NCBI GenBank assembly: GCA_964622325.1
Contig: CAZUOJ010000005.1
Span: 1 to 64,000 of the forward strand
Reading direction: 5' to 3'
DNA from: JAJFUB01 sp964622325
Lineage (GTDB): Bacteria > Armatimonadota > Zipacnadia > Zipacnadales > UBA11051
DNA: 64,000 nucleotides
The position numbers and the translations under genes are program-made. The notes beneath the pieces were generated by a model, which was given only the letters and a program-made list of their open reading frames with translations, was not told the origin of the DNA and ran no database searches. Below are positions 35,693 to 44,202 of the stretch, piece by piece (position 1 is the stretch's first letter; each line of letters opens with the position of its first letter).

Positions 35693-37579
35693 TCAATCCA
35701 GCATGTCCGCCTGCAGGCGAAAATTTTCCCCCTTGCCCAGCTGCTGATAGAGCTTTTGCGTCCATTCATAAGCTTCAGGGATACGCCCGATAAATGTTAT
35801 CCGCCGCGGATATAGCAGGGCCAGATTTTCCGGCAAGTCGCCGACCCGCAAGACATTCAGCAGTTCCGGCGTATGGGGATCACGATGTGTCTGCGGCGGA
35901 TCCACGAGAAAGATTTCTTCCACAAGCTCATCCAGCAAGGCGGCATAGAGGGCGAGCACAGCCGTTCTGCCCTCTCCGTAGAGCGCCAGGGGCGTGCCGG
36001 GGAATTCCTGGCGCAGCAGCGCCAGCGCCTGCAGCAAATCAAAAATTTGTCTTTCCGGCAATGTTTGGCCCACAATCATATAGCCGCGCCGCAAGCTCCA
36101 CAGATAGCCTGGCCCTGTGGATGTGACGCCTGTATTGCGGACTTCGACACAGGCAGTCGCGACGGCTTCCGGCACAGCCGGGCGCGTGCCGGCGCCGCCT
36201 GCAAAGCCTGTCCGTGCTTCTTCCGGGAGCGCATAAGCCACAATACGGCGGGGCGCCTCCCCATTGGCGGGCAGCGCCATCCGCATCCGCAAACGCAGCC
36301 CATCTTCCGTGTCAAAAACATATGTCCCGAAGCGCTTGCCTTCCGTGCCGTCCGCGCGCCATTCCACAAGCCGCGGCGAGGGCAGATAAGGAATACAACG
36401 GAAAGTGGAGGCGCACAGTTGCGCCAGGCGCTCTTTTTGGATTTCGCCCCATTGGGCTTCATCTGTAACTTCCGGGCGCGGCGCTAATTGCGGGAGAATT
36501 TCGTCCACACGCCGCATCTCATCCTTTTCGGGCAGCTGGCCGCCAAACACGAGCAGATTCTCCTCGGGCTCCACCTCCTCCGTAACATCATCTGCCACAG
36601 GACGCTCGTCGCCTTTCAAATGGCGATTAAACCAGCAAAAAATAGCGCGGCGCAAAAGGGGGCTATAGCCATGAGGGACGAGATCCTCCACTAGAGCGAC
36701 ATTCTCCGGCACGCCCAGGGCTGCATATTGCTGCCGAATGCGATGCAAAGCGTCCCGGAAGGCGTAGGGCCGCCACAGGACATCCTCCGTGCCGGCGGCG
36801 ACAAGCAGGGCGCGAGGCGCAATCAATGCGCCGATATCAGGCGTGCACCACTGATAGATATTCAGCCAGAAGGCACAATCGCAATGGCCGTCTGTGGCCC
36901 GATCTGTGATGAGATGCTCAATAGTGCCTGTCTGGCATACGGGCACAACGACTTTAACGCGCTCATCCGCGGCACCCAAAAACCAGGAAATGGCCCCGCC
37001 GCCGCTCAAGCCCGTCACGCCCAATCGCTCGCCATCCACATCCTCACGCGACTGCAAATAATCCAGGGCGCGCATGGCATTCCATACTTCCGTCCCGGCA
37101 GGCGTATAGCCGCGGCTGGGCCAATCCCAACGCCCCTGATGATATGTTCCGTGATGTACGCCCTGCGATTCGCCCAGCTGGATGGGATCCAGCACGAGCG
37201 CCACATAGCCGTGCTGGCCAAACCAGCGAGGCTGCGCCTGATAGGGCGGATGCACTTTCCCCTTTGTATGCCCACATAAATACAGCACAGCCGGCAGCGG
37301 CTCTGTGATTTTTGCCGGCCGATACAGATTGCCAATCACATAAGCTCCGGGCAGACTCTGAAAATGCAATTTTTCCACAACATAATCGCCCCGCTCCAGA
37401 ATGCCTGTCACAACTGCCTTCAAAGGCGTTCGTTCGGGCAAGGGCCATAAGCCCAGCATTTCCAGCCATTGACGCCGCCTTTGCGCTAATGTGGCCTGCC
37501 ATACTTCAGGAGAAAGCGGCTGAGCTAAAGAACGGCTGGAAATCGCCCGCGCCTGCCGGCACAGCGCCTCGTAGAGCAT
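35693..37579 (-). CDS. two-lobed alpha/beta hydrolase, acetylxylan-esterase/dienelactone type
   Basis: 628 residues without a signal peptide. The first lobe (about 45-330) is an alpha/beta hydrolase with nucleophile elbow GLSGGG (Ser192), an acidic residue in AAGTEDVLW (Asp266) and His303 in VPHGYSP, a plausible complete triad. The second lobe (about 420-620) repeats the fold in reduced form: its elbow reads LYGEGRTA with no Ser, so it is probably non-catalytic and may shape the active site. Enzymes of this type remove acetyl or methyl esters from sugars. The start has GGAGGG upstream. It leads a minus-strand run with the FAD oxidoreductase and propeller. Confidence 0.8.
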   Translation of the reverse strand: MLYEALCRQARAISSRSLAQPLSPEVWQATLAQRRRQWLEMLGLWPLPERTPLKAVVTGILERGDYVVEKLHFQSLPGAYVIGNLYRPAKITEPLPAVLYLCGHTKGKVHPPYQAQPRWFGQHGYVALVLDPIQLGESQGVHHGTYHQGRWDWPSRGYTPAGTEVWNAMRALDYLQSREDVDGERLGVTGLSGGGAISWFLGAADERVKVVVPVCQTGTIEHLITDRATDGHCDCAFWLNIYQWCTPDIGALIAPRALLVAAGTEDVLWRPYAFRDALHRIRQQYAALGVPENVALVEDLVPHGYSPLLRRAIFCWFNRHLKGDERPVADDVTEEVEPEENLLVFGGQLPEKDEMRRVDEILPQLAPRPEVTDEAQWGEIQKERLAQLCASTFRCIPYLPSPRLVEWRADGTEGKRFGTYVFDTEDGLRLRMRMALPANGEAPRRIVAYALPEEARTGFAGGAGTRPAVPEAVATACVEVRNTGVTSTGPGYLWSLRRGYMIVGQTLPERQIFDLLQALALLRQEFPGTPLALYGEGRTAVLALYAALLDELVEEIFLVDPPQTHRDPHTPELLNVLRVGDLPENLALLYPRRITFIGRIPEAYEWTQKLYQQLGKGENFRLQADMLD

Positions 37580-37701
37580 GCAAATCCCTCCTGTGGCCTA
37601 TCCGGAAAAGCTCGCCGCTGGGAGCAGCGCAAGCTAATGGCCATTTTAACAGTGTGATTTCCTTCTGCCCCAAAAAATATCTTAATAGTGCAATTACGAC
37701 G

Positions 37702-37715
37702 TCCAGGCGCCTGGA
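37702..37715. promoter_or_regulatory. 14-bp palindrome upstream of the esterase gene
   Basis: TCCAGGCGCCTGGA is a perfect palindrome 123 bases before the esterase start and 17 bases past the marC stop. It could be an operator for the esterase run or part of the marC 3' end. No T run follows. Confidence 0.35.
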
Positions 37716-37731
37716 AAACGATGTTGGCGTC

Positions 37732-38355
37732 TCATAAGGCGCTGGGGCCGTATTGCGTGAATTTTGTCCATCCAGCCAGCACAAAATGTGTCCCAATGCC
37801 TGTAACGAGAATGCCGACAAGCTTTGTCAAAATAAGCAATCCCCGGGCGCCCAGAATGCGAAAGAAGATGTCGCTATAACGAAACACAATCCAACAGACG
37901 CTCAGGGCGAGCAGCACAGCTCCGAATGTGATTATATAATTGAAGGGGAGCGGATGGCGCTCAATGAGCAGCATCACAGACACAATCGCTCCTGGCCCGG
38001 CTAAAAGAGGCGTGGCCAGGGGCACGATGCCCGCGCTTTCCACATCATCGCGCCGATGGGGGAAAATCCCAAAAACGAGATCAATGCCGATGAACATCAA
38101 AAGCAAGCCGCCGCCGATGAGCATTTCCGGCAGCCCTACTCCAAACAGGCTTAACAAGCCTCGCCCGATAGTGGCCGCCATTCCCAGGATAAGCAAAGTC
38201 ACAGAGATGATGAGATTTGCCGTCCGCCGGCGAGTCGCCTCCTCCGCCTCGCGCAACAGCGCCATAAACACGGGCAAGCCGCCTAAGGGATCCAGAATAA
38301 TCAGCAAAGCCGTGGCTTCACGCAAAATAGTCCCGATAATCTCTAATGAAGACAT
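37732..38355 (-). CDS. MarC-family integral membrane protein
   Basis: 207 residues from the ATG at 38355; the open frame extends upstream but that part is not MarC-like. Six hydrophobic segments are visible, with the family marks LIILDPLGGLPVF near the N-terminus and PLATPLLAGPGAIVSVMLL in the middle. MarC proteins sit in the inner membrane; their transport substrate is not settled despite the old multiple-antibiotic-resistance name. The ribosome site is weak. It is divergent from the Mla cluster, with 217 bases between. Confidence 0.9.
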   Translation of the reverse strand: MSSLEIIGTILREATALLIILDPLGGLPVFMALLREAEEATRRRTANLIISVTLLILGMAATIGRGLLSLFGVGLPEMLIGGGLLLMFIGIDLVFGIFPHRRDDVESAGIVPLATPLLAGPGAIVSVMLLIERHPLPFNYIITFGAVLLALSVCWIVFRYSDIFFRILGARGLLILTKLVGILVTGIGTHFVLAGWTKFTQYGPSAL

Positions 38356-38462
38356 CTTGACAGCCTTGTGCTGGAAAATTGCAGATATTTTCGCCTTTTT
38401 TAAAGTTATTCCTGTCTGTGTCAGGGGCAAAAACGCGCTGTGGAGGCGGCGGAGGAGATTCC

Positions 38463-38492
38463 TTGACGCTCGGCTTGCCTGTTCAGTATAAT
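38463..38492 (+). promoter_or_regulatory. sigma-70 promoter of the mla cluster
   Basis: TTGACG (38463-38468) and a perfect TATAAT (38487-38492) are separated by 18 bases. The transcript would begin near 38499 and give a leader of about 75 bases before mlaE. This is the best housekeeping promoter I found in the window. Confidence 0.75.
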
Positions 38493-38572
38493 CAAAGCAT
38501 AATAAAGGAAGAGGCCTCGGGCAGAGGAACAGGGCACAGATCACGCAGGCACGCCTTTGTAAGGGGCGTTTT

Positions 38573-39349
38573 ATGCAGCTTCTTCATTTGCTGGGACGCC
38601 GCATTGTTGAATTTTTCAGTTTTTTTGGCGGGAATTTTCTTTTGTTTTGGCATTCTTTGGGCGGCCTGATCAGCCGTTCCTGTGAAAGGCGTCAAATCAT
38701 CCAGCAAATGGCGCACATTGGCATTGATTCGTTGCCCATTGTGGGCATTACGATGTTATTTTCGGGGATGGTGCTGGCATATCACACGGCCATACAGGCG
38801 GGCAAGATTGGCGTCGAAAATCTCGTGGGCTGGCTTGTGGCGGAAAGCATGACGCGGGAATTGGGGCCAGTGCTGACAGCCATTGTAGTGGCCGCGCGTG
38901 CGGGCTCGGGAATGACGGCCGAATTGGGCACAATGAAAGTCACAGAGCAAATTGATGCCCTGCGGGCTTTAGCCACAGATCCCGTGCATTATCTGGTGTT
39001 TCCGCGCCTTGTCGCGACATTTGTGATGTTGCCTATTTTGGCGTTAATGGGCGACTGCATTGGCGTTGCCGGGGGCTATGTCATTGCCGCCAGCACGAGC
39101 GGCGTGGCGGCAGCCTCATATTTTGGCAATATTCCCGGCAATCTGGAGATCTGGACAATTATTGCCGGCCTGCTCAAAACGCTATTCTTTGCCATCATAA
39201 TTGCCATTGTGGGCTGCCATCAGGGGCTGAGTTGCAAGATGGCCTCTGAGGAAGTGGGGCGGGCCGTCACACGCGCCGTCGTGTATTGCATTATGCTGAT
39301 TTATGCGGCGAATTTATTGCTTACAGGGATTGTATTTCCGACGAGATAA
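38573..39349 (+). CDS. mlaE: MlaE/YrbE-type ABC permease
   Basis: A 258-residue inner-membrane permease of the MCE-associated ABC transporter that moves phospholipids or other lipids between membranes. Family marks are ELGPVLTAIVVAARAGSGMTAELGTMKVTEQIDAL in the central cytoplasmic loop (residues near 100-135) and five or so membrane helices. AAGGGG lies seven bases upstream of the ATG. The stop is five bases ahead of mlaF, so the two are translated together. The cluster lacks recognisable MlaB and MlaC partners here. Confidence 0.93.
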   Translation: MQLLHLLGRRIVEFFSFFGGNFLLFWHSLGGLISRSCERRQIIQQMAHIGIDSLPIVGITMLFSGMVLAYHTAIQAGKIGVENLVGWLVAESMTRELGPVLTAIVVAARAGSGMTAELGTMKVTEQIDALRALATDPVHYLVFPRLVATFVMLPILALMGDCIGVAGGYVIAASTSGVAAASYFGNIPGNLEIWTIIAGLLKTLFFAIIIAIVGCHQGLSCKMASEEVGRAVTRAVVYCIMLIYAANLLLTGIVFPTR

Positions 39350-39354
39350 GCCCC

Positions 39355-40113
39355 ATGGAACACGCGCCGCCGTTTGTTATCGTCGAAGGGCTGACATGTG
39401 CCCTGGGGGGCAAGATTGTGCTGCAGGAGGTCAGCTTTACGGTACGGCGGGGCGAAATTTTCGGCGTGATGGGCCTTTCGGGAGCCGGCAAAAGCACGCT
39501 TTTGCGGGCGTTGATGGGGCTCATCAAGCCCCAGGCGGGGCACATATACATTGACGGCGCCGACATCACAACAATGACGGAAGCAGAGCTCAATCGCATC
39601 CGGCTGCGTATGGGCATGAGCTTTCAAAATGCCGCTTTATTTGACTCAATGAATGTATTTGACAATGTGGCTTTTGGGCTGCGGCGACGGGGCGTGCCGG
39701 AAGAAGAAGTCCGGCAAAAAGTGCGCTATTATCTGCAAGTAGTGGATATGGAAGGCGCAGAGCATCTTATGCCGGCGGAACTATCAGGCGGGATGAAGAA
39801 GCGGGTGGCGATTGCCCGTGCGTTAAGCACAGAGCCTGAGCTTGTCCTGTACGATGAGCCCACGTCCGGCCTGGATCCTATTTTAGCCACAGCTATCGAT
39901 CAGCTTATTGTGAAATTGCGCAATGAATTTGGCGTCAGCTCTATTGTTGTGACACATGATGTGCCGCATCTTTTCAGCTATGCGGATCGCGTGATGATGT
40001 TGCACGAGGCGCGGGCCATTGCCATCGGCACGCCGCAAGATTTGCGCTATTCCGATAATCCTTTTGTGCGGCAATTTGTGACAGGCTCTCCAGAGGGGCC
40101 GATTAAAGTGTAA
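39355..40113 (+). CDS. mlaF: MlaF-type ABC ATPase
   Basis: The 252-residue ATPase that powers the MlaE permease. Walker A is GLSGAGKST, the Q-loop MSFQNAALFDSMNVFDNV, the ABC signature LSGGMKKRVAIARAL, Walker B LVLYDEPTSGLDP, and the H-loop VVTHD. The GMKKR variant of the signature is typical of MCE-linked ATPases. The ATG five bases after the mlaE stop is chosen; the frame extends further upstream inside mlaE but that is a shadow. A 276-base gap then separates it from the MCE gene. Confidence 0.95.
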   Translation: MEHAPPFVIVEGLTCALGGKIVLQEVSFTVRRGEIFGVMGLSGAGKSTLLRALMGLIKPQAGHIYIDGADITTMTEAELNRIRLRMGMSFQNAALFDSMNVFDNVAFGLRRRGVPEEEVRQKVRYYLQVVDMEGAEHLMPAELSGGMKKRVAIARALSTEPELVLYDEPTSGLDPILATAIDQLIVKLRNEFGVSSIVVTHDVPHLFSYADRVMMLHEARAIAIGTPQDLRYSDNPFVRQFVTGSPEGPIKV

Positions 40114-40389
40114 GCCCGCCATAGCCTTCCATTGGAGCGAGAAAATAATTTCTTGCCCAGCAAGGAGATAAGAAAAATAGCGCGAAAAAGCCCTGCCAAG
40201 CCGAAGAGCCAGGCGCTTCGGGGCCATTGCGCCCGGGGCAAAATAAGCGCACACAGGGGAAATAGGGCCATATCAGACAGAAAGCACGGCCAGTTTGCCC
40301 TGCATTGTCAGGAGGTCAAAGGCACGTGCCGCCCAGGCGCCCTGTGCCCAGGCGAAAGCCTAGCAGACGGCCTAATGGAGTGAGCAGCC
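40114..40389. other. 276-base gap inside the mla cluster
   Basis: An unusually long gap for an ABC/MCE operon. It is A-rich at first and GC-rich later, and has the 8-base direct repeat CCCAGGCG near its end. I see no convincing promoter, terminator or small gene. Confidence 0.4.
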
Positions 40390-41955
40390 GTGTCGGCAGA
40401 AGCAAAAGTGGGCGTCTTTTTCTTGCTCGCGATACTCGTAATCGGGATCGTGGCGCTATTTATGGGCGATTTCTGGACGCGGGCGCGCAGCTACATTGTC
40501 ACGGCCTATTTTGAGAATGCGCAGGGGCTGGCGCCTGGGGCGGAAGTGCGCCTGGCAGGCGTAAAAATCGGGCGCGTCCTTACGGTGTCGCTGGCGCCTC
40601 ATCCTAAATTCCCGCGCCATCCGGCTGCCGTGCGGATGGCGATACAACGCGATGTGCCTGTGTATCAAAGCGATCAATTCATTATTAAACAGGGGGCGTT
40701 ATTGGGGGACAAATATGTGGAGGTGGTGCGGACAGAGGCGACGCCCAAACAGCCGCTGACGTCAGACGGCGCTGTCGCTGGAGCCTCGTCTGAGAGTCTG
40801 GAGGATATCACGCGCGAAGCGCGGGCAGTGTTGCAAGAAGCACGTCTCGCCCTGGGGCAGATGCGAGCGCTGTTTGCCACTCAATACAATGCCCAAGCCA
40901 TCCGGGCCATTCTTACGAATGTGATGAGCGCTACAGGCAAAGCGGATAAACTAGCCAGCCAGGCGCTGCAAATCGCCCGCCTGCTGGCGATGGAGGCGAA
41001 GCGAGCGGGGCCAAAGCTCACACAAATGGCAGATAATCTCGCGAAGGCTTCGGCCTCTGTAAAGCTCACGGCGGATTTAGTGCAGCGTGTTGTGATGTCT
41101 TCGCCCATTCCGCGTGACGCCGCCCGCGCCACGGAAAATCTTAAAAAGATGACAGAGGATTTAGCCGCAATCTCCGAAAGCTTTGCTGAGGCCCTGGCCA
41201 CGCCGGAGACACGGCAGAAATTGCAAAGCGCGCTGGATAATTTGCACGAGACAACGGCACATTTGGCTCAAGCCAGTGCAGAGGCGGAAAAGCTTCTGGA
41301 TGAAAATTTGCAAGCGGATTTGAAGGAGGCCTTGCGGCAGCTTAGGGAGGCGGCGACGCATATTGCGAAAATCACTGCCACATACGATGAAGTGCTGACA
41401 GATCCCAAATTCACACAGGATTTGCAAGCGACATTAGCGGCGGCCCGCGAAACGACAGAGACAAGCGCCCGGGCGATGGCAAAAGCAGAAAAATCGCTGG
41501 AAGATGTGGACAGGACTTTGCGGGGCTTGAGCCGGATGGCGCGCACGGCAGCGCCTGAGCAAGTGCGTGTCCGCGGCACTCTGGAATCCAAAAGCGGCGG
41601 CGCCCGTACGGATGCGGAAATAGATCTTGTATATGGCGAGAATCCCAATAATTTCTGGCGTATAGGCATCCGAGACATCGGAGATACAAATGGGCTGACG
41701 CTGCAGCGCTCTTTGCCCAGCGGAAAAAATCGCTGGCGCCTGGGGCTGTTTGGCGGCCAGCCGGGCGTGGGCTTTGACATTAATCCGCAGGGTGAGCTAT
41801 TTTGGGAGGCGGAGCTTTGGAAGCCCAGCGATCCGCATCTGGATTTGCGCGGCGGCTATAAAGTGGCCCCGCGCGTGGATATGCTGTTTGGCATTGGCGA
41901 TATTGGCGGCGAAAACGAGCCCTTTGTGGGGCTGCGTTATCGCAGCTGGAAATAA
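40390..41955 (+). CDS. MCE-domain protein (MlaD-like) with C-terminal beta-barrel-like domain
   Basis: 521 residues with a GTG start; an in-frame stop nine bases upstream and GGAG fix it. An N-terminal membrane anchor (VGVFFLLAILVIGIVALFMG) is followed by the MCE domain (about 35-125: ARSYIVTAYFENAQGLAPGA, VRLAGVKIGRV, GALLGDKYVEV). A long helical region (about 130-390) would form the coiled channel. Residues of about 392-521 are different: short strands of alternating residues, DIGDTNGLTLQ, GLFGGQPGVGFDI and the end FVGLRYRSWK, which look like an outer-membrane beta-barrel. If so, one chain may span from inner to outer membrane. It is probably the lipid conduit of the MlaEF transporter. Confidence 0.88.
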   Translation: MSAEAKVGVFFLLAILVIGIVALFMGDFWTRARSYIVTAYFENAQGLAPGAEVRLAGVKIGRVLTVSLAPHPKFPRHPAAVRMAIQRDVPVYQSDQFIIKQGALLGDKYVEVVRTEATPKQPLTSDGAVAGASSESLEDITREARAVLQEARLALGQMRALFATQYNAQAIRAILTNVMSATGKADKLASQALQIARLLAMEAKRAGPKLTQMADNLAKASASVKLTADLVQRVVMSSPIPRDAARATENLKKMTEDLAAISESFAEALATPETRQKLQSALDNLHETTAHLAQASAEAEKLLDENLQADLKEALRQLREAATHIAKITATYDEVLTDPKFTQDLQATLAAARETTETSARAMAKAEKSLEDVDRTLRGLSRMARTAAPEQVRVRGTLESKSGGARTDAEIDLVYGENPNNFWRIGIRDIGDTNGLTLQRSLPSGKNRWRLGLFGGQPGVGFDINPQGELFWEAELWKPSDPHLDLRGGYKVAPRVDMLFGIGDIGGENEPFVGLRYRSWK

Positions 41956-42087
41956 ATCGCAGGGAAGACAGGCAGGAACGAAAAAGGGGAGCGCATTTTT
42001 CTAGGCCTTTATAGGGCCTGGGGCGCATACAGTCAAAGCGAGCGTTGTGCACGCGAGATTATATGGAGGCTAAATGGAGGAATTGGG

Positions 42088-42630
42088 ATGGAAGTGATTT
42101 TGCTGCAGGATGTTGAGCATGTGGGCCATGAAGGAGATATTGTCAAAGTGGCCGATGGCTATGCGCGGAATTATTTAATTCCACGCAAGCTGGCGGTGCC
42201 CGCCACGAAGGGGGCGTTGAAGGATCTGGAAAATCGGCGCGGCGCGATTGCGCGGCGCGAAGCAGAGAAGCGCGCGGCGGCGCAAGCCTTAGCGGAGCAG
42301 CTGCGCGACAAAGTCGTGATTGTCAAGCATGTAACAGGCAGCGGCTCCAAGCTGCATGGCACAGTCACAACAGGCCAGATTGCCGAAGCGGCTAATGCGC
42401 AATTGGGCTTGCGCTTAGACAAACGGGATCTGGAATTGCCCGAGCCCATTCGCGAAACAGGGGATTATCTTGTTTCCGCAAAGCTCTATAAGGATGTGCA
42501 TGCGGAATTAGCCGTGCGCGTCGTGCCGCTTATCCCGGATAAAAAAGGCGCGGCTGAAGCGGAAGCAGCCCCAGCAGCGACGGAAGCCGCCGATAAGCCT
42601 GCCGAGGACACGGCGGCGGAAACGGCTTAA
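42088..42630 (+). CDS. rplI: 50S ribosomal protein L9
   Basis: L9 binds 23S rRNA domain V near the L1 stalk and helps reading-frame fidelity. The N-terminal domain is typical (MEVILLQDVEHVGHEGDIVK, ARNYLIPRKLAVPAT), followed by the connecting helix (about 45-75) and the C-terminal domain to about 150. The last 30 residues are an Ala/Glu/Pro-rich acidic tail that extends beyond the usual length of about 150. GGAGG is seven bases upstream. It precedes dnaB, as in many bacteria, but the usual rpsF-ssb-rpsR genes are absent upstream. Confidence 0.97.
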   Translation: MEVILLQDVEHVGHEGDIVKVADGYARNYLIPRKLAVPATKGALKDLENRRGAIARREAEKRAAAQALAEQLRDKVVIVKHVTGSGSKLHGTVTTGQIAEAANAQLGLRLDKRDLELPEPIRETGDYLVSAKLYKDVHAELAVRVVPLIPDKKGAAEAEAAPAATEAADKPAEDTAAETA

Positions 42631-42683
42631 TTTCGGCCCAGGAAAAGCGGAGCCAGAAAAAGCATTGAGGAGAACATAGGCGC

Positions 42684-42689
42684 TATAAT
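42684..42689 (+). promoter_or_regulatory. candidate -10 element ahead of dnaB
   Basis: A perfect TATAAT 85 bases before the dnaB start. The -35 region at proper spacing is poor (GCATTG), so a promoter here is tentative; rplI read-through may suffice. Confidence 0.35.
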
Positions 42690-42774
42690 AAGGCCCGATA
42701 GCTGGCAGGAAAGTCCAGCCGCTTAAAATGGCCCGGACGCACAAGGATGAAAGCGTTTAGAAATGGAGCTGGCT

Positions 42775-44199
42775 ATGTCCAGGACTTTTGAGCAGCAGCC
42801 GAAAAGCGGCATAGGCGAATTAGTGCCGCCGCGGGATTTTGAGGCGGAGCAGGCCGTATTAGGGGCGATGCTTTTGGAGCCGGGAGCGGCCGCACGCGCG
42901 CTCGCCATCATTGGCCCGGAAGATTTTTATTGGGAGGAGCATCAAAGCATTTGCCGGGCGATGATTGCCTGCAGCACGCGCAATGAGCCTGTGGATTTAG
43001 TTACAGTGAGTGCGGAATTGCGCCGGGCAGGGAAATTAGAGCTCGTAGGGGGCGGCAATTATCTGACAATGCTCATTGGCGCTGTGCCTACAGCGGCTAA
43101 TGTCGTTCGCTATGCCAATATCGTGGCCGAAAAAGCCGTTTTGCGACGCCTTATCGAGGCGGGCGCGCGCATTCAAGAAATGGCGCTGTCCAATCCGGAA
43201 GATGTGGGCGCCACTTTGGATCGCTGTGAGCAGCTCATCTTTGACATCGCGGAACGGCGCATGAGCGGCGATTTTGCCGATTTTTCCGCTTTGATTGAGG
43301 AAACAATCCAGAAGCTCGATAGAGTGATGCAAAACAAGGGGGAGATTACGGGCGTTGCCACTTCCCTCTATGGCCTCAATCGGCTGACATCCGGCTTGCA
43401 GCCAGGGGATTTGATTATCGTGGCCGGGCGTCCGTCAATGGGCAAAACCTCTTTCGCAATCAATAGCATTGGCCTGCACACGGCGCTCCATCAAGGCACG
43501 ACAGTGGCAATCTTCAGCCTGGAAATGACACGCATGCAGCTCGTGGAAATGATGATATGCTCATACGCCCGTGTAAATGCCTGGCGGCTGCGCACGGGCC
43601 GGGCTTCGCCGGAAGATTGGGCCCGCATCAGCCAGGCATTCACAATCCTGCCCCAAGCGCCTATATACATTGATGACACGCCGGGCATATCCATCATGGA
43701 ATTGCGCGCCAAATGCCGCCGCCTGCAAACGAAAGTGCCCCTGGGCCTGATTATCGTGGATTATCTGCAGCTGTGCACAGCTCCGGGCTTTGAACGCGAT
43801 TTGAGCCGTCATCAGGAGATTGGCTTCATTGCCCGCAACTTAAAAGGCCTGGCGCGGGAATTGCAAGTGCCTGTAGTGGCGCTGTCCCAGCTCTCGCGCC
43901 GTGTGGAGCAGCGCGAGGATAAACGCCCTATTTTGTCGGATTTAGCCGAAAGCGGCTCCATTGAGGCGGAGGCGGATCTCGTATGCTTCCTGTTTCGTCC
44001 CGCGTATTATGAACGAAAAAAACGGCTGGAAGAGGCGCAGAAAAAGGGAGAGCCGATGCCCACGCAGCCTCCCGAGGAACAGCAGCCTGATCAGGCCGAA
44101 ATTATTGTCGCCAAGCATCGTAATGGGCCTGTGGGCACTGTCGAAGCGATGTTTGATCCCGCCCATCGCACTTTTTATGATACATATCAGGAGTTTTAA
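42775..44199 (+). CDS. dnaB: replicative DNA helicase DnaB
   Basis: The hexameric 5'-3' helicase of the replication fork, 474 residues from the ATG at 42775 (GGAG six bases upstream; an ATG 12 bases earlier is possible). The N-terminal domain has PPRDFEAEQAVLGAMLLEPG, and the RecA-like domain has Walker A GRPSMGKTSF, EMTRMQLVEMMIC, the Walker B region LIIVDYLQL, and QLSRRVEQREDKRPILSDLAESGSIEA split by no intein. The C-terminus is HRNGPVGTVEAMFDP. The stop is four bases ahead of purD. Confidence 0.97.
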   Translation: MSRTFEQQPKSGIGELVPPRDFEAEQAVLGAMLLEPGAAARALAIIGPEDFYWEEHQSICRAMIACSTRNEPVDLVTVSAELRRAGKLELVGGGNYLTMLIGAVPTAANVVRYANIVAEKAVLRRLIEAGARIQEMALSNPEDVGATLDRCEQLIFDIAERRMSGDFADFSALIEETIQKLDRVMQNKGEITGVATSLYGLNRLTSGLQPGDLIIVAGRPSMGKTSFAINSIGLHTALHQGTTVAIFSLEMTRMQLVEMMICSYARVNAWRLRTGRASPEDWARISQAFTILPQAPIYIDDTPGISIMELRAKCRRLQTKVPLGLIIVDYLQLCTAPGFERDLSRHQEIGFIARNLKGLARELQVPVVALSQLSRRVEQREDKRPILSDLAESGSIEAEADLVCFLFRPAYYERKKRLEEAQKKGEPMPTQPPEEQQPDQAEIIVAKHRNGPVGTVEAMFDPAHRTFYDTYQEF

Positions 44200-44202
44200 G
44201 CG

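Noticed and set aside
40114..40389. Small gene between mlaF and the MCE gene
   Set aside because: Short frames here lack ribosome sites and plausible composition, and a stop lies just ahead of the GTG start.
42775..44199. Intein or split in dnaB
   Set aside because: Helicase motifs are continuous and the length is normal.
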